Below, one piece after another: positions 42,602 through 53,880 of a stretch of DNA of 64,000 nucleotides (positions are counted from its first letter, which is position 1; each line of letters starts with the position of its first letter). Source of the DNA: Symbiodinium natans (Eukaryota > Sar > Dinophyceae > Suessiales > Symbiodiniaceae); the NCBI GenBank assembly GCA_905221605.1, contig CAJNDS010002703.1:179001-243000 (forward strand). The letters are read 5' to 3'. The notes below the pieces were generated by a model that saw nothing but the letters and a program-made list of their open reading frames with translations, did not search any database and was not told the DNA's origin. The position numbers and the translations under genes were made by a program.

Positions 42602-43720
42602 ATGTCGAGTTTGAGCAATGGCAGGGACACCAAGAACGCATTGGTCGCATGTGGTTCTGTGGGGGGCTCGCCGCCCAAGAGAAAAGCGGGTGCGGCAGGG
42701 GAGAGAGAAGCTGATGTGGGGGACGAGCTCCAAGTCATCGAGCCAGATGCGGGGGCGGTGACGCTGGAGAGCATCAAGCAGGCCTTCAAGACGGAGCTCA
42801 ACCACAACAACGAGAGAATCAAGAAGGAGATTCAGCATGCGGTGGGGGGGGTCCAGGCGGATGTCGCCACGCGCATTGGGACCGTGGAGGCCGAGGTCAC
42901 CAAACAACTGCAGACCACCCTCGCGATGCTGTCAGCCCTGACGGACAAGCAGACGAAGCACATGGAGGACCTGAAGCAAGTGAAGGAGGGGCAGGCCGAG
43001 ATGGAAGCAAGACTTTCGGCGGAGACCAAAGCGCTGGGAGATCGAGTGGAAGCCATGGAATGGAAAATGAGGTTTGGGGGGAGTGGCTCGGCTCAGAGCA
43101 CGACTACGGCGGAGGTGGACTCTGTTGGGGCCCCCAAGCAGCCAGCGCTCATCATCGGAGGATGGGAGGGGGACACACCTGCTGCGGACGTCCTCCAGCG
43201 GGCCCGCGATGTTGCCCGCCAACTGCAACTCGACTTGGACCTTGACCACATGTTTGTGCCAGGGGTGCGGAGGGGATTCGCTCTCATCCCACTGCAAGGA
43301 GCGCGAGAGGATGAGACTGCCGAGGCCTACCGCCAGCGCATTCAGGGGGCAATCACGAAGGTCCGCCACGCAAAAATGCAGCTGGGAATGCGAGCCGAAG
43401 GGGAAGGAGGAGGGGTGCGCTACCTGTTCCTCGCCATGAGCCAGCCGCCGGAGCGCCGGAGGCGAGCGCGCCTGGCTGCGAAAGTGAAGCGCTGCCTGCT
43501 GGAGCTAGGGGGGCACAAGCCACAGATCGAAGCCGAGTTTGCCACCGGGACAGTCTGGTATCGTGGGGTGCGCCTCTCGTCTGCATCCACGCAAGCACCT
43601 GGTGGGGCTGACTATGTGGGGCCGGGATGGGTGGACATCAAGGCCATGGCGGAGGGGCTCAGCCTGGAGCACCGTGAAGTTCAGGATCACTGGGGGGGAC
43701 TGAGAGCCTCCATCCGGTGA
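42602..43720 (+). CDS. LINE ORF1 protein: coiled coil plus RRM-like domain
   Basis: Start chosen at ATG 42602 (MSSLSNGRDTKN); 372 codons to TGA 43718-43720. The N-terminus is basic/Gly-rich. Residues ~55-150 form a heptad-like coiled coil (IKQAFKTELNHNNERIKKEI, later EAEVTKQLQTTLAMLSALTD). From ~185 an RRM-like fold begins (PALIIGGWEGDTPAADVLQR) and is followed by a basic C-terminal region (PERRRRARLAAKVKRCLLEL). This order (coiled coil, RRM, basic C-terminal domain) is that of L1-type ORF1 proteins, which trimerise and bind element RNA. ORF2 continues in the same frame directly after the stop, with no ATG for about 150 nt. Confidence 0.7.
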   Translation: MSSLSNGRDTKNALVACGSVGGSPPKRKAGAAGEREADVGDELQVIEPDAGAVTLESIKQAFKTELNHNNERIKKEIQHAVGGVQADVATRIGTVEAEVTKQLQTTLAMLSALTDKQTKHMEDLKQVKEGQAEMEARLSAETKALGDRVEAMEWKMRFGGSGSAQSTTTAEVDSVGAPKQPALIIGGWEGDTPAADVLQRARDVARQLQLDLDLDHMFVPGVRRGFALIPLQGAREDETAEAYRQRIQGAITKVRHAKMQLGMRAEGEGGGVRYLFLAMSQPPERRRRARLAAKVKRCLLELGGHKPQIEAEFATGTVWYRGVRLSSASTQAPGGADYVGPGWVDIKAMAEGLSLEHREVQDHWGGLRASIR

Positions 43721-46691
43721 CAACAGCACAAGCGGAAGAAACAGTTTCACCTAGCGGGGGCACCCGCGACAGCACTGACAGGCCTGGTCTGGAACGTTGG
43801 GGGGGCCGGGGCCCAAAGGGCACTCGACATTCTCCAAGCGCTTCGGGGCCAAGCAGCAACACCGCCTTTCAACGTGGCCATGCTGCAAGAAATCATTTGC
43901 GAGCCTGGCAACTTTGAAGAGCATAGTTCCCTTTGGACACTCGTCTTTGGCAAGAAGGAAGGGGAATGGAGGGGGGAAGGGGTGGCGTACCTGAGGGAGC
44001 ATTTCGGGCATGTTGCACCTCACGTACAGGCGGGGGCTGTTTCGATCGCACTCACGCACGTTGGGGGGGGGGCGCACAGGGGTCATGGCGTCACACATGC
44101 CACACCATGCCACAGTCCCACAAGCCAGGCAACTACTCACGGAGTGGGGAGATGGCCCGCACATGCAAGTGAGGAGGGTTATGGTGGGGGCGGATATGAA
44201 TGAAACGCTTCGCCAATCCGTCAGCCTCGAAGTGGCGGCCACAACCAGTAGGGGGGAGGAAATCCTGGAGTGGATGCACGAGCACAACATGTTCCTCCCA
44301 GACCAGCAGCTCGCTACTCCCACCTACCACCCCTACAACACCCGACTCACCTCGCGCAGGCTTGACTACCTTCTCTTCAGGGGGATGGGGGGGGGAAAGG
44401 AGAGTGGCCGGGTACTGGAAGGGTCGAGGGACATGGCGCAATCGGATCATGATGCGCTGGTGGTTGCCACCACCGTTGTTGCACCGGGCAAACCCAAACG
44501 CCAAAACACATGGGGGCCGAGAGTCCTGAAAACGCAGGATGAGGTGGCAGAAGCACTGCAACGCGCCCACCCTGGGGGGGACCCGCACTCAGCCCTAGCC
44601 CAAGTTGCCCGCGACATGACAGTGCCCGCCCCCCGAGCGGGGGAACCCTGGCGGGAAAGTGACTCCCTCAAGCTCCTGCGACGCGCAGCGCGCCAATCCC
44701 TGGCACCACATAGGAGAGATGCATGGAAGCGGGTCTGGAAACAACTACAACGTGAACGCAAAGAATGGATGCGGCGCAAGGTGGAGGCGGCGGCAATGCA
44801 CAACTGGGGGGAGCTGCGCTCCCTGGGGGCCCTGCGTCAGCGGAAACACTGGGATGGGGTCCTCATCGCGGAGCCGGACTGGGAGACCAAACTCAAGGGG
44901 CATTTCACCAGCATATTTGCGCGGGCGCCGGCCGATGTGGTGAGGCAAGCCATGGACCGGCTCCGGGGGAAACTGCGATACATGTGCAAACACACACCCT
45001 GGCGCCCCTTCACGGACGAGGAGCTGGAAAGCACATCAGCAGCGTGGGGGAGGCGGAAAGCCACTGGCACGGATAGCGTCGCGTTGGAAGCGCTGCAAGC
45101 CCTAAAGCAGCATGAGGCATGGCGGGGGCGAGTTCGGTGGCTGCTAGACGACTTCCTGTACACGGGCATTCTGAGGGGGCGGGTTGGAGATGGGGTCACG
45201 GTCTTGCTCCCAAAAGTCCACACGCCGCTGGAATGGGGGGACACGCGCCCCATCACCCTTTCAACAACACTCTTGAAGTGGATGTCTCAGCTCTTGCTGA
45301 ACAGGGGGGCCTCACACCTCACCCCACTCACTCCACACCAATGGGCCTGGCGGGGCAAACAAGCCGAAGAACTGCTGCTCCTCATCCGCAGACTCATGCA
45401 GACGGCAGAGGAGTGGCACATCCCATTTTGGGTAGTCAAACTTGACATACGCAAAGCATTTGACAGCGTGTACCAACAGTCGTTGGGGGCAATGGTGGCG
45501 TACCATGTGGGGGAGAAGGGGGGCATGCCCTGGGAAGCACATGCATGGCTCAGCCTACTGCAATCACAGCGCATTACTGTAGCGGCGGGGGGCAAGCTAG
45601 TGGACATTGAGCAGACGACGGGGGTGAGACAGGGAGCACCGGATGCTCCGGTGCTGTTTGCAGCGCACATAGGCCGAGCATTGCTACGATGCCTGCCCCC
45701 CCTTGACACCAGCCGTTCCCAAACAGACCACCCCCCATGTCCCACAGCGGGGGGCGCATTCATGGACGACACATACTTGTGGGACGAGTCCCCCGATAGA
45801 CTGCAAAGACACGTCACCCAACTGGAGCAGCAGCTGCGCAAAGACGGGCTGGAGATCCATGGGAAAAAGGTGGCCATACTCACGAATGGGGACACAACAC
45901 GCAAGTTCAGGGTGGGGAAGGCATGGGTCACACCGGGGGGGGCAGAGGACAGCTTTCAGGTCCTGGGGTCACCGGTGGCCTTCCGGGGGCTCGCCCACCT
46001 GCTGGGGGGGGAAATGGCTGCGAGAGCAAGGAGGGCTTTTTGGGGGCATAAAGCAGAGCTGACAGCCGGTGTGGCGCTGAAGCCCCGCCTGGGGCTACAC
46101 CTCACCTACGTCCGACCAGCAGCGCTGTGGGGGGCTTCAGCGTGGCCAATCCAGGAAAACCTCCTCAAGATGGCGAATACGCAGCAGCTGCAACAGATCC
46201 AGCGAATGCTAGGGCTCAGGCGCAAGCACAACGAGAGTTGGGCGTCATGGCACCAGCGCACCATGCGGCTCGCGCGCGCGGTCATGCACAGGGAGGGGGT
46301 TAAGCGATGGTCCACGCGTGCGTTGGAGCGCATCTGGCAGCTGCACGGGCACGTTGCCCGCCAGCAGGGGGCCACACACGCCACCATGGAGTGGAGGGGG
46401 CAGGAATGGTGGAGGATGCAGCAGAGGCGGCCACGCGGGGTCCGCCACCCACAGCGGTTTAATCCGCACATGAACACTCAAAGACAGATAGCGAGCGTAG
46501 CGGGGGATGACTGGCTTCTAATTGCCCAAGATCGCACAGCATGGCAGAGCCTACAAGGGGCCTTTTTGGAGAAGTTCGACCCCCGCTGGGCGTCCGGACG
46601 GCAACCCTCGCTCCAAAACTTGGCGCCTACCAGAGGGGGGCCCGCCCACCAACCCAAACCCCGCGGCCGACGCAAGGCCCTGCGCGGATGA
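43721..46691 (+). CDS. LINE ORF2: AP-type endonuclease - reverse transcriptase (one frameshift)
   Basis: Endonuclease motifs start in the ORF1 frame: LVWNVGG (43784-43804) and MLQEI (~43880). At a run of ten G (44063-44072) the reading passes to the frame of 44010: GVMASHMPHHATVPQ, GADMNE (44187-44204), SRRLDYLLF and QSDHDAL (~44439-44459). The RT has KLDIRKAFDSV (Asp codon 44444), TTGVRQGAPDAPVLFAAHIG and FMDD (45759-45770), a variant of the usual F/YADD. A long C-terminal domain is rich in Trp/Arg (HQRTMRLARAVMHREG, HGHVARQQGATHATMEW) and ends at 46691. The product nicks target DNA and copies element RNA. The frameshift may be slippage, an assembly error in the G run, or inactivation. The lack of an ATG suggests read-through or stop-restart from ORF1. 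Confidence 0.78.
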
Positions 46692-47030
46692 CTCCTTTCC
46701 TTGGGGGAAAGCAGCGGGACGGAGGGGGTTCGGGGGGGAAGGGGGGGGGCGGGGCGGCACCATAAATCAGGCGGAAGAAGCCTGCACCCAGCGCACAGGG
46801 GGGGGGGAAGGTTGCTTTACATACACTCACGCCTTAGGCCACGGGCCAGTTGGGGGGCACCACGCACACATGCATGCCAGTTGCCAGCTACAGTAGCGCC
46901 GTGTGGTCATGTTGCTCATTGTGATGAATGTCTTGACGTGAAGCCTTGCATCCGCGGGCCCGCAGCCGTGCCGAGCCGCAAACTCAAAAAGCACTCTGTG
47001 CCCAGCACAGCCGCAAAAGGGAGCCTCGCC
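46692..47030 (+). other. Inter-ORF segment after LINE ORF2
   Basis: About 340 bp with several G6-G9 runs. The downstream frame (frame of 47031) is open through it, but composition here is less protein-like, so I place the start at 47031. Confidence 0.4.
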
Positions 47031-50000
47031 ATGCCACGACGAGCCTGGCTCGCACTTCTGGTGAGCGCCCTAATGGTGGGCCAAGAGGCCAGAGGGAGAC
47101 CCGCGCCGCCCAACAGCATGGGGGCTCCTCCTCGCGCGCCACGGGCAGCCGATGCCCAGAACAACCAAGACACAAGCCAGGGGGGCCCGCTCCCCACGCC
47201 AGAAGGGGGGCAAAACCCTCCCCCAGTCCCACCCGCGAGCCAACCAATGGGAGATGGACATCAAGGATTACAAGATCGTGATTTTGGCAGGGACACCGAG
47301 AATGGCATGATCGACCCAGCCCAGTCCAGCCGGGGGGGCCAACCCAGCCAGGCCAGCGAACCCCCTCCAACGCTGAGGACGGTGGATGCTCAACCCAAAC
47401 CCCGTCGCCCCCGTGCCAACCAGCCACCACCGGACCCGCCCCAGCTCCACGAGAGACCGCCCACAACCACTGACCCGGACCAAGTCAACCCATGGGGGGA
47501 CCCATGGCAAGCGCCAACCACAGGGCCACCAGGGGACACCGACACTGACAGCCCTCCCACCCAACCGGCGCAACCCACGTGTGCCATCACCGGCGGCCAC
47601 TATGTCCCCGAATACGATCCGTGGCACCCCGCAGAACCAGCGCTGCCAGCTCATGCCGCAGCGGCAGGGGGCTCACCAACACTACCACAGCCACCCCACC
47701 CACAAGCCACGGCGCCCAGGGGGACCCGGAATGAGGCAGGGCCCACCCGCCCTGGAACAATAAGACTGGGGGCGGAAATGCACCTCGCCATCGCCTGGAC
47801 GCACCTGGCTAAAGCGGCCCTCCACATGGCGAGCACCAACGACCAGCACCCACAACCAAACCACCTCCCATATCAGAGAGCCGCACCCTACCGACCGGCT
47901 ATGAACCCGTCGAGGCCAAGCCCAAACCGCCGCCCCGCCCACCGGGGGCCCTTGACCAGCTCCCCGCTACACCAAAGGTGCCGCCGGAGCCGGCGCCCAA
48001 ACGCCTCCAGCAACAAGCACCACCCACCAAACAACCGCCCGGGGGGCACCCCGGAACCCAACCAACAGCACATGCAGGGGGGCAACAAGGAGCGCAGCAG
48101 ACAGCCAAGCCACCGCCGATGCAGCCAGCCCAGACTTCCCCAGACACACAGCCGCGAGATGAGCAAGCCAGTATGCCCCCTCCCAAGGGCCAAGACAAGC
48201 CACACACGCCCATTCGAACCAAGCCACCACCACCACCACCACCACCACCACCACCACCACCACCACCACCACAACAACCGGCAGCCCAGCACTCGGACGA
48301 TGATGAGCACCGACCGGCAGCATTCCGACAACCCGAGCCACCGCAGACCCCCCACACGGACAAACAACCCACCCAAACACCACAGCGAACCAAGCCACCG
48401 CCCCCGCAGCCACCCACAGAGCATCACCGGGGAGATGGCGACCATCAGCCGGCAACAACCCAGCAGACCGACGCGTTGCACACTCCACATACACACAAGC
48501 CCTCCGGCGCGCACATGCACACAGCAGGCAGCCCAGCAGCTGGGGATGCCCAACCCCCAACCGATGCACACCACGATGGAGGGGGGGGGGTCGAAACACC
48601 CGAGGAGGCAGCAGCGAGGTGGCTCCGCAACAAACACGAGGGGCAGGGGGAGCAGAGGATGCGAAACCGAGCTAACAAGGCGTGGCTGGCATGGTTGCGA
48701 AAGCAGCAGCAACAAGCACAAGCAGGGGTGCAGCAGTACAACAGGGGGGGGCCCGCGTGGAGGGGGGACACCAACACAGGGGGGGCCAGTGCAAGCGCAG
48801 CACCGGTGGACTGGGCGGAGATGCTGAACAGGCACCGACACCGCCCGCAGCCTGCGTCGACACTGCAGCAGCCGCAGCCAGGCACCAAGCAATACACGGA
48901 AGACCAAACGAACAACACCAGGGGGGCGACTCTGGAGAAGCATCTCCGAGCCAAAGCAAGCCGAGGGGGGACGACCAATCCAGCGCAGCGGGGGGAGGGG
49001 GGCTGGTGGCCACAACAGACACTCCCAGCACACAAAGCAGGGGGGGGCGGGCGGATGAACCCACACACCACCGGCCCACCACGATCCAGCCGGGGAGCAA
49101 GCAAGACACGGAAGACAGAGCCCGCTACGAGCAACGCCTAGCCCAGGAGCAAGCCGGCAATCAGCAACGAGGGGCCACACAACCGACACACCCGACACGC
49201 CCGCGAGGGCAAAAACCACAAACCCCCCCAGACGACATCTCAGAGACGCGCTGGAGCAGCACTGACGATGCCAGCTCCTCGGGGGGGCCAGAACACGATG
49301 CCGACCCGGACCCCGACGACGGGGAAGAAGGGCTGTGGGATTGGACTATTGACGGACCGCCCATACTCCCCCTATTCCCGCAAGACCAAGCCATCTTCCA
49401 CATGGGGGTGCGGGGCCGTGCGCAATGGCATGTCCGCATACGGCCTGGCCACCTGTACATTCCCCCGGGGCGCAGGGTAATCCAAAGACCAGAGCACACA
49501 CCCAGACACACCCAGCCGAACCGTGGACTCCCGCTCGCCACCGGGCTGGATGGGGAGTTAAGAAAGCTGCTGGGGGCCGATCTGTGGGTCCTAGCCGTGA
49601 CAAACACGGCGGAGGCGCGAGAAGGGAGGGGGGGGCAGACCACGCCGGGAGCAGCACCACTCCGGGCAGGGGACTTCGCGCAGATCACGCCCGACGTGCC
49701 ACCAGTGGGCACCCGTGTCCAACCCTCGATTGTCACCCCCCTACATAACCGCCCGGGCGCGTTTCAGGGGGAACCCGTGGGGGACCACGCTGACACACCC
49801 AACGCGCCCGACACGAACCCCCAGGCGGGCAGCACCACCGACACCACCACTGACACCACTGCCACAGCCACCACGAGCACCCACACACAACAACAGGGGG
49901 GAGACCCGCCTCATACTCACGCGGAACCCGACCACACCGACCTCATGCAGAGGAGGGGTCAACCACGCACACCCTCCCACATGCAACACGTGACCCCCCC

Positions 50001-50784
50001 CACCGCTCACCCCACACCCACAACCTCCACACACCCCCCGGCAACGCCGGAGGGTGAAGCTCTAAGACACATAACCACGGCCATGGAGGCCATACTCCTG
50101 CGGGGAGGGCGAGCTGAAACCACGGAGATGCGTTGGGCCATCCGCAAGGCCGGCAACCACCTGCAGGCGGCGTTGGGGTGCCTTTGGGGCCACCTGGGAG
50201 CATCGCCGCACAACCACACCATGGGGGGCACCTTCCCCACCACCAACAACCCGGTGGAGGAAACCCTACACCTCGCCGAACACCTTCTCACACACTGGGG
50301 GGGGCTCACCGAGCAGGAGAGGGGGGAAGATGTTAGCACGGTGGCGCGGCTGATTCAGCAAGCAGAAAGATGGCTGGATGGGGTCCAGCGCACGAGAAGC
50401 TGGGAACTGCACGGCCTAGCTGAGACGGAGATCATCGGGGCCAGGGGGGCAATAGAGGAGGCACTGAGAGTTGGGGGCACAGCGAGGGCACGTGAGCACC
50501 TGCAGCATGTAATCACGCACCTAGAAGCATGCCTGGGGGGCGCAGCCTGCGTGCTGCAAGATGACTGGATGCCGATGCAAGGGGGGCCTGCGGCCAGCAG
50601 CGAAGGGCCCACAGAACCCCCACCACCTGAGCTGCCACAGCAACCAAGCTGGCCGCAGCGGCAAACTGTGCACCCTGCGGACGTCCTCGGCTTAGCAGCG
50701 GGGGGAGTGGAAGCACAAACAAGGGGGGCCAATGCCTCCAACCCTAAACCCCCAACACCTGCTAGCTCGCGCGGCCGTTGCTAG
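47031..50784 (+). CDS. ORF3: large Pro/His/Gln/Thr-rich protein of unknown function (two frameshifts)
   Basis: Not recognised. The start ATG 47031 gives MPRRAWLALLVSALMVGQEA, which looks like a signal peptide. The frame of 47031 is protein-like to ~47.85 kb. A -1 change then leads into a frame with PTGYEPVEAKPKPPPRPPGA, a (CCA)n tract coding poly-Pro (48223-48272), and EEAAARWLRNKHEGQGEQRM. Another -1 change near 48.96-49.1 kb, in a zone of G6-G8 runs, leads to the last frame, which holds a folded-looking part (GLWDWTIDGPPILPLFPQDQ, then GHLYIPPGRRVIQRPEHTP) and two helical segments (ITTAMEAILLRGGRAETTE; VARLIQQAERWLDGVQRT). Stop TAG 50782-50784. Total ~1250 codons. Frameshifts may be assembly errors in homopolymers or decay. 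Confidence 0.45.
48223..48272 (+). repeat. (CCA)n trinucleotide repeat inside ORF3
   Basis: About 16 CCA triplets. Reads as poly-Pro in the frame I favour, poly-His in the frame of 47031. Confidence 0.95.
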
Positions 50785-50961
50785 AGTGCTCATGGAGGAA
50801 GGCCACGTGGAGGAACTGTGGCACGCATACTACGCGCTGGATGCCTGGGCAGGGCGGACGTGCGAGAAAGGGGGGCTGAGCAGCCGGACAGTGCAAGCAG
50901 AAAGAGGGGGGCGCCAATGGCACCGCCAGTGAGCCGCAAAGCAAGGGGGCCAGGGGCAAGG

Positions 50962-51615
50962 ATGGAGACCGAGGACGAGAGCGAGGGAGAGATGGGCTGC
51001 GGGGTGGGAGAAGAAGTACCACACGGGCATGATCGTGATAATGGCAACCAGAAGAACGCAGAGATCCACCTGGACGAGACGGCCGCGAACGGACCACATG
51101 GACATGATCGTATTGGTGGCAGCCAAAAGAACACGGAGATCCACCTGGAGCCGCTGGGGGGGCTCGCCGACGACCTGGATGTGCACCTGGGCGCGGGCGA
51201 GGACGAGCAGGAGGAGCACGACGTGATGAACGAGCCGATGGGAGGAGGAGTACCTCAAGAGCATGATCGTGATAGTGGCAACCAGAAGAACACAGTGATC
51301 CACCTGGGCGAGGAAGCGATCGAGGAAGGGGGCCAGTTGAGCAACCCGAGCAACCCGGGAGTTGGCGGCAGAGAGCAGGTCGAAGGCGAGGATGACGCCC
51401 AAGGTGGGAGAGAAGAGGAAACAGCGCCCACAGTCGTGTGGTCCCCGCCGCCGGGGCGTGAGCTGGGGGCATGGGGGCTACAGCAACAACGCCGAGTACT
51501 GAGCGAGGATGAGGGGCAGTCGTCGTCGAGTGCAGAACACCATAGGCGTAGGTTGACTTCGGGAAGGTTCTCTGTGAGGGGTCGAGGGTCGGGGTCAGGC
51601 TGTCACGACTTCTAA
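50962..51615 (+). CDS. ORF4: acidic protein with three HDR-G-QKN-IHL repeats, unknown
   Basis: Start at ATG 50962 (METEDESEGEMG); the same frame is open upstream to 50785. Three copies of a ~17-residue motif of form (H/Q)(G/E)HDR-x-x-G-(N/S)-QKN-x-x-IHL lie at about 51023-51075, 51101-51152 and 51259-51310, spaced 78 and 158 nt. The rest is Glu/Asp/Gly-rich. The DNA is repeated as well, so protein selection is not proven. It is in the same frame as the end of ORF3, separated by the TAG at 50782 and some 60 codons. The last ~25 codons look non-coding-like (RGRGSGSG). Confidence 0.35.
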   Translation: METEDESEGEMGCGVGEEVPHGHDRDNGNQKNAEIHLDETAANGPHGHDRIGGSQKNTEIHLEPLGGLADDLDVHLGAGEDEQEEHDVMNEPMGGGVPQEHDRDSGNQKNTVIHLGEEAIEEGGQLSNPSNPGVGGREQVEGEDDAQGGREEETAPTVVWSPPPGRELGAWGLQQQRRVLSEDEGQSSSSAEHHRRRLTSGRFSVRGRGSGSGCHDF

Positions 51616-51840
51616 GGGCGAGGTTTGGAGGTTGGGGGCTGAGGGTTGAGGGCTCAGGGTTGGGAACCGTTTGGGCAGAGCGCTGGACCGGCGTATCGCC
51701 CGGGGCGCGGGGGGTGCGAGCAGGGGGGCCGACAGGGCCCGAGCTCAGATGGCAGCGGCCAACAGGGCTGCAAGTGTGGGAGTAATCCGAGCACGCGGAA
51801 CCGGGGGCGCGCTGTCGCGCGGGGGGGTTCCCTCCATGCC
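51616..51840 (+). other. Putative 3' untranslated end of the LINE
   Basis: GC-rich, no supported frame, ends in CCCCAAAGAAAGAAAGAAAG, which passes into the GACAGAGA microsatellite. Confidence 0.4.
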
Positions 51841-52456
51841 CCAAAGAAAGAAAGAAAGAAAGACAGAGAGACAGAGAGACAGAGAGACAGAGAGACAGAG
51901 AGACAGAGAGACAGAGAGACAGAGAGACAGAGAGACAGAGAGACAGAGAGACAGAGAGACAGAGAGACAGAGAGACAGAGAGACAGAGAGACAGAGAGAC
52001 AGAGAGACCGAGAGACAGAGAGACAGAGAGACCGAGAGACAGAGAGACAGAGAGACAGAGAGACAGAGAGACAGAGAGACAGAGAGACAGAGAGACAGAG
52101 AGACAGAGAGACAGAGAGACAGAGAGACAGAGAGACAGAGAGACAGAGAGACAGAGAGACAGAGAGAAGACAGAGAGACGACAGAGAGACGACAGAGAGA
52201 CGACAGAGAGACGACAGAGAGACGACAGAGAGACGACAGAGAGACGACAGAGAGACGACAGAGAGACGACAGAGAGACAGAGAGACGACAGAGAGACAGA
52301 GAGACGACAGAGAGACAGAGAGACGACAGAGAGACAGAGAGACGACAGAGAGACAGAGAGACGACAGAGAGACAGAGAGACGACAGAGAGACGACAGAGA
52401 GACAGAGAGACGACAGAGAGACAGAGAGACAGAGAGACGACAGAGAGACAGAGAGA

Positions 52457-52533
<77 letters not shown>
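51841..52533. repeat. AAAG, (GACAGAGA)n, (GACGACAGAGA)n, (GA)n microsatellite
   Basis: Nearly 700 bp. Order: four AAAG units, ~38 GACAGAGA octamers to ~52165, then mixed GACGACAGAGA/GACAGAGA units to ~52450, then (GA)n to 52533. Both strands give long artificial frames (RETERQRD... on plus, SLSLCLSV... on minus), which are not genes. Confidence 0.97.
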
Positions 52534-52536
<3 letters not shown>

Positions 52537-53394
52537 CAAACAAGCAACCAAGAAGCGGCAGTTTCGGGGCTTTGATTGTTTGAGGCGTTGGGCGCTTTCA
52601 GGCTTTTTTGGGTCTGTGGGGTTTGTTCGAAGCCCTAAGGCCTCACAGGTGTAGCCCCAAGCCCTAAATGGGTTTAGGGTGTAGGGGCAAGCAGTTTGGA
52701 TCAAAACTCCTCAGGAGCATTGCGTACCTGACGCACAACGCCAAGCCGCACGACTCGAAGTTCGCGCCCCCTCTGGTGGGCCATGGCCGAAAGCTGCCTT
52801 TGCTGGGTGTCAGGGGTTTAGGCTGGGGTTCTAGGATTTTGGGGTTTTCGGATAAAGCGTTCAGGGTTTACGGGTTTAGGGGTTTAAGGGTTTATATGAG
52901 CCAGCATAGCCGCACGCCCCCCTCCCCACCTCCCCCCCTCCCCCCCCTGTTCATGGTGGGTTTTGGGTTCCCCCCCCGTGGTGGTTCATGGTCTGTGTTC
53001 ATGGTCTGTGGTTCATGGGTTTAAGGTTTAGGGTTAGGCTGTAGAGTTCAGGATTTCACTCGGACCCCCTTGGTCCATTGGTTCACGGTGGGTTTAGAGT
53101 TTAGGGTTCAAGGTTTGGGGTAATGGTAGGTTTATGGTTTCCCCTCTCTCTTACCTGTGGTTCGTGCTGGGTTTACGGTTCAGGGTCAACGCGGTTAAGT
53201 TTTCGGGTTTGCCCTTCGCCCCTCATTTTGGGGCTTAGGGTTCACTCTCTCCCCCCCGTTTTAGGGTTTAGGGTTTAGGTTAAGGTTTAGAGTTGAGGGT
53301 TAGGGTTTAGGGTGTAATGCGCTATACCTAAAGATTCAAAGTTTAGGGCTTCAGGGTTCAGGCGAGACTCGAAACCTGTATTCTATCACTTGGA
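52534..53394. other. Non-coding DNA with decayed telomere-like words
   Basis: GGGTTTAGG-type fragments are frequent; C-rich tracts at 52920-52975. No gene supported. Confidence 0.5.
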
Positions 53395-53880
53395 AAGGGC
53401 TTCTCGTGTAAATAAACAAGTACAATAGCTACTAAAATATAGATACATAAATATATAAATATAAATCGATAAAAAAATATAGATTCATAAATAAATATCT
53501 GAATACATAACTCCTGAAATTGTACTAGGGGATCCTAATATGATTTGCGGAAGCTTCCTTTAAATCATGTGAAGGAACCTAAGATTCGTTGAAATGACTA
53601 ATAGCCATTCCTGAAAAAAGGAGTATTCGAGTCTGTGGGTTGAAAGGTATTCTTTGCGGTTGACAACGGGGAGCCTACAAACACTATCTACATACATGTA
53701 CATACATATATATATATACATATACATGCTTATCTTAACTACATACTTCTGTGTGTATGCATTTTTTCCATGTGTCTATTGTACGACGGTTTACAGTGCC
53801 ATTTATATACTTATAGATTTATATAACTTTATATCTAGAAATTTAAAAAAGTGTTCCTTACTTTAAGTTCTTAAACACCC
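53395..53880. other. AT-rich island (~480 bp)
   Basis: Abrupt drop in GC, with ATAAATATATAAATATAAAT and (AT/ATAC)n patches, ending before ACACCCCCAGAAAAAGGGGG. It resembles the AT-rich elements at 59.4-63.7 kb in composition, but I see no clear terminal inverted repeat or long frame. Confidence 0.5.

Larger units (their letters stand above)
42261..51840 (+). mobile_element. LINE-type non-LTR retroelement, up to 9.6 kb, with two extra ORFs
   Basis: The 5' boundary is a DinoSL relict. ORF1 (42602) and an endonuclease-RT ORF2 (43721-46691) define a LINE. The following 5 kb has two further same-strand reading zones (47031-50784 and 50962-51615). The whole stretch shares one peculiarity, frequent runs of six or more G used as glycine codons, and is bounded on the right by AAAG/GACAGAGA microsatellite, a plausible simple-repeat 3' tail. 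Unity of the 9.6 kb is inferred; the last 5 kb might be a separate gene or element. Confidence 0.6.

Noticed and set aside
47888-49219. Long minus-strand frames (up to ~440 codons) opposite ORF3
   Set aside because: They are shadows of the GC/CA-rich plus-strand coding sequence; the products are Trp/Cys/Leu/Val-rich with a poly-Trp or poly-Gly tract from (CCA)n and resemble no protein.
50762-52704. Minus- and plus-strand frames of 300-590 codons over the GACAGAGA microsatellite
   Set aside because: The period-8/period-11 repeat happens to lack stops; the (SLCLSV)n and (RETERQRD)n peptides are artefacts of simple sequence.
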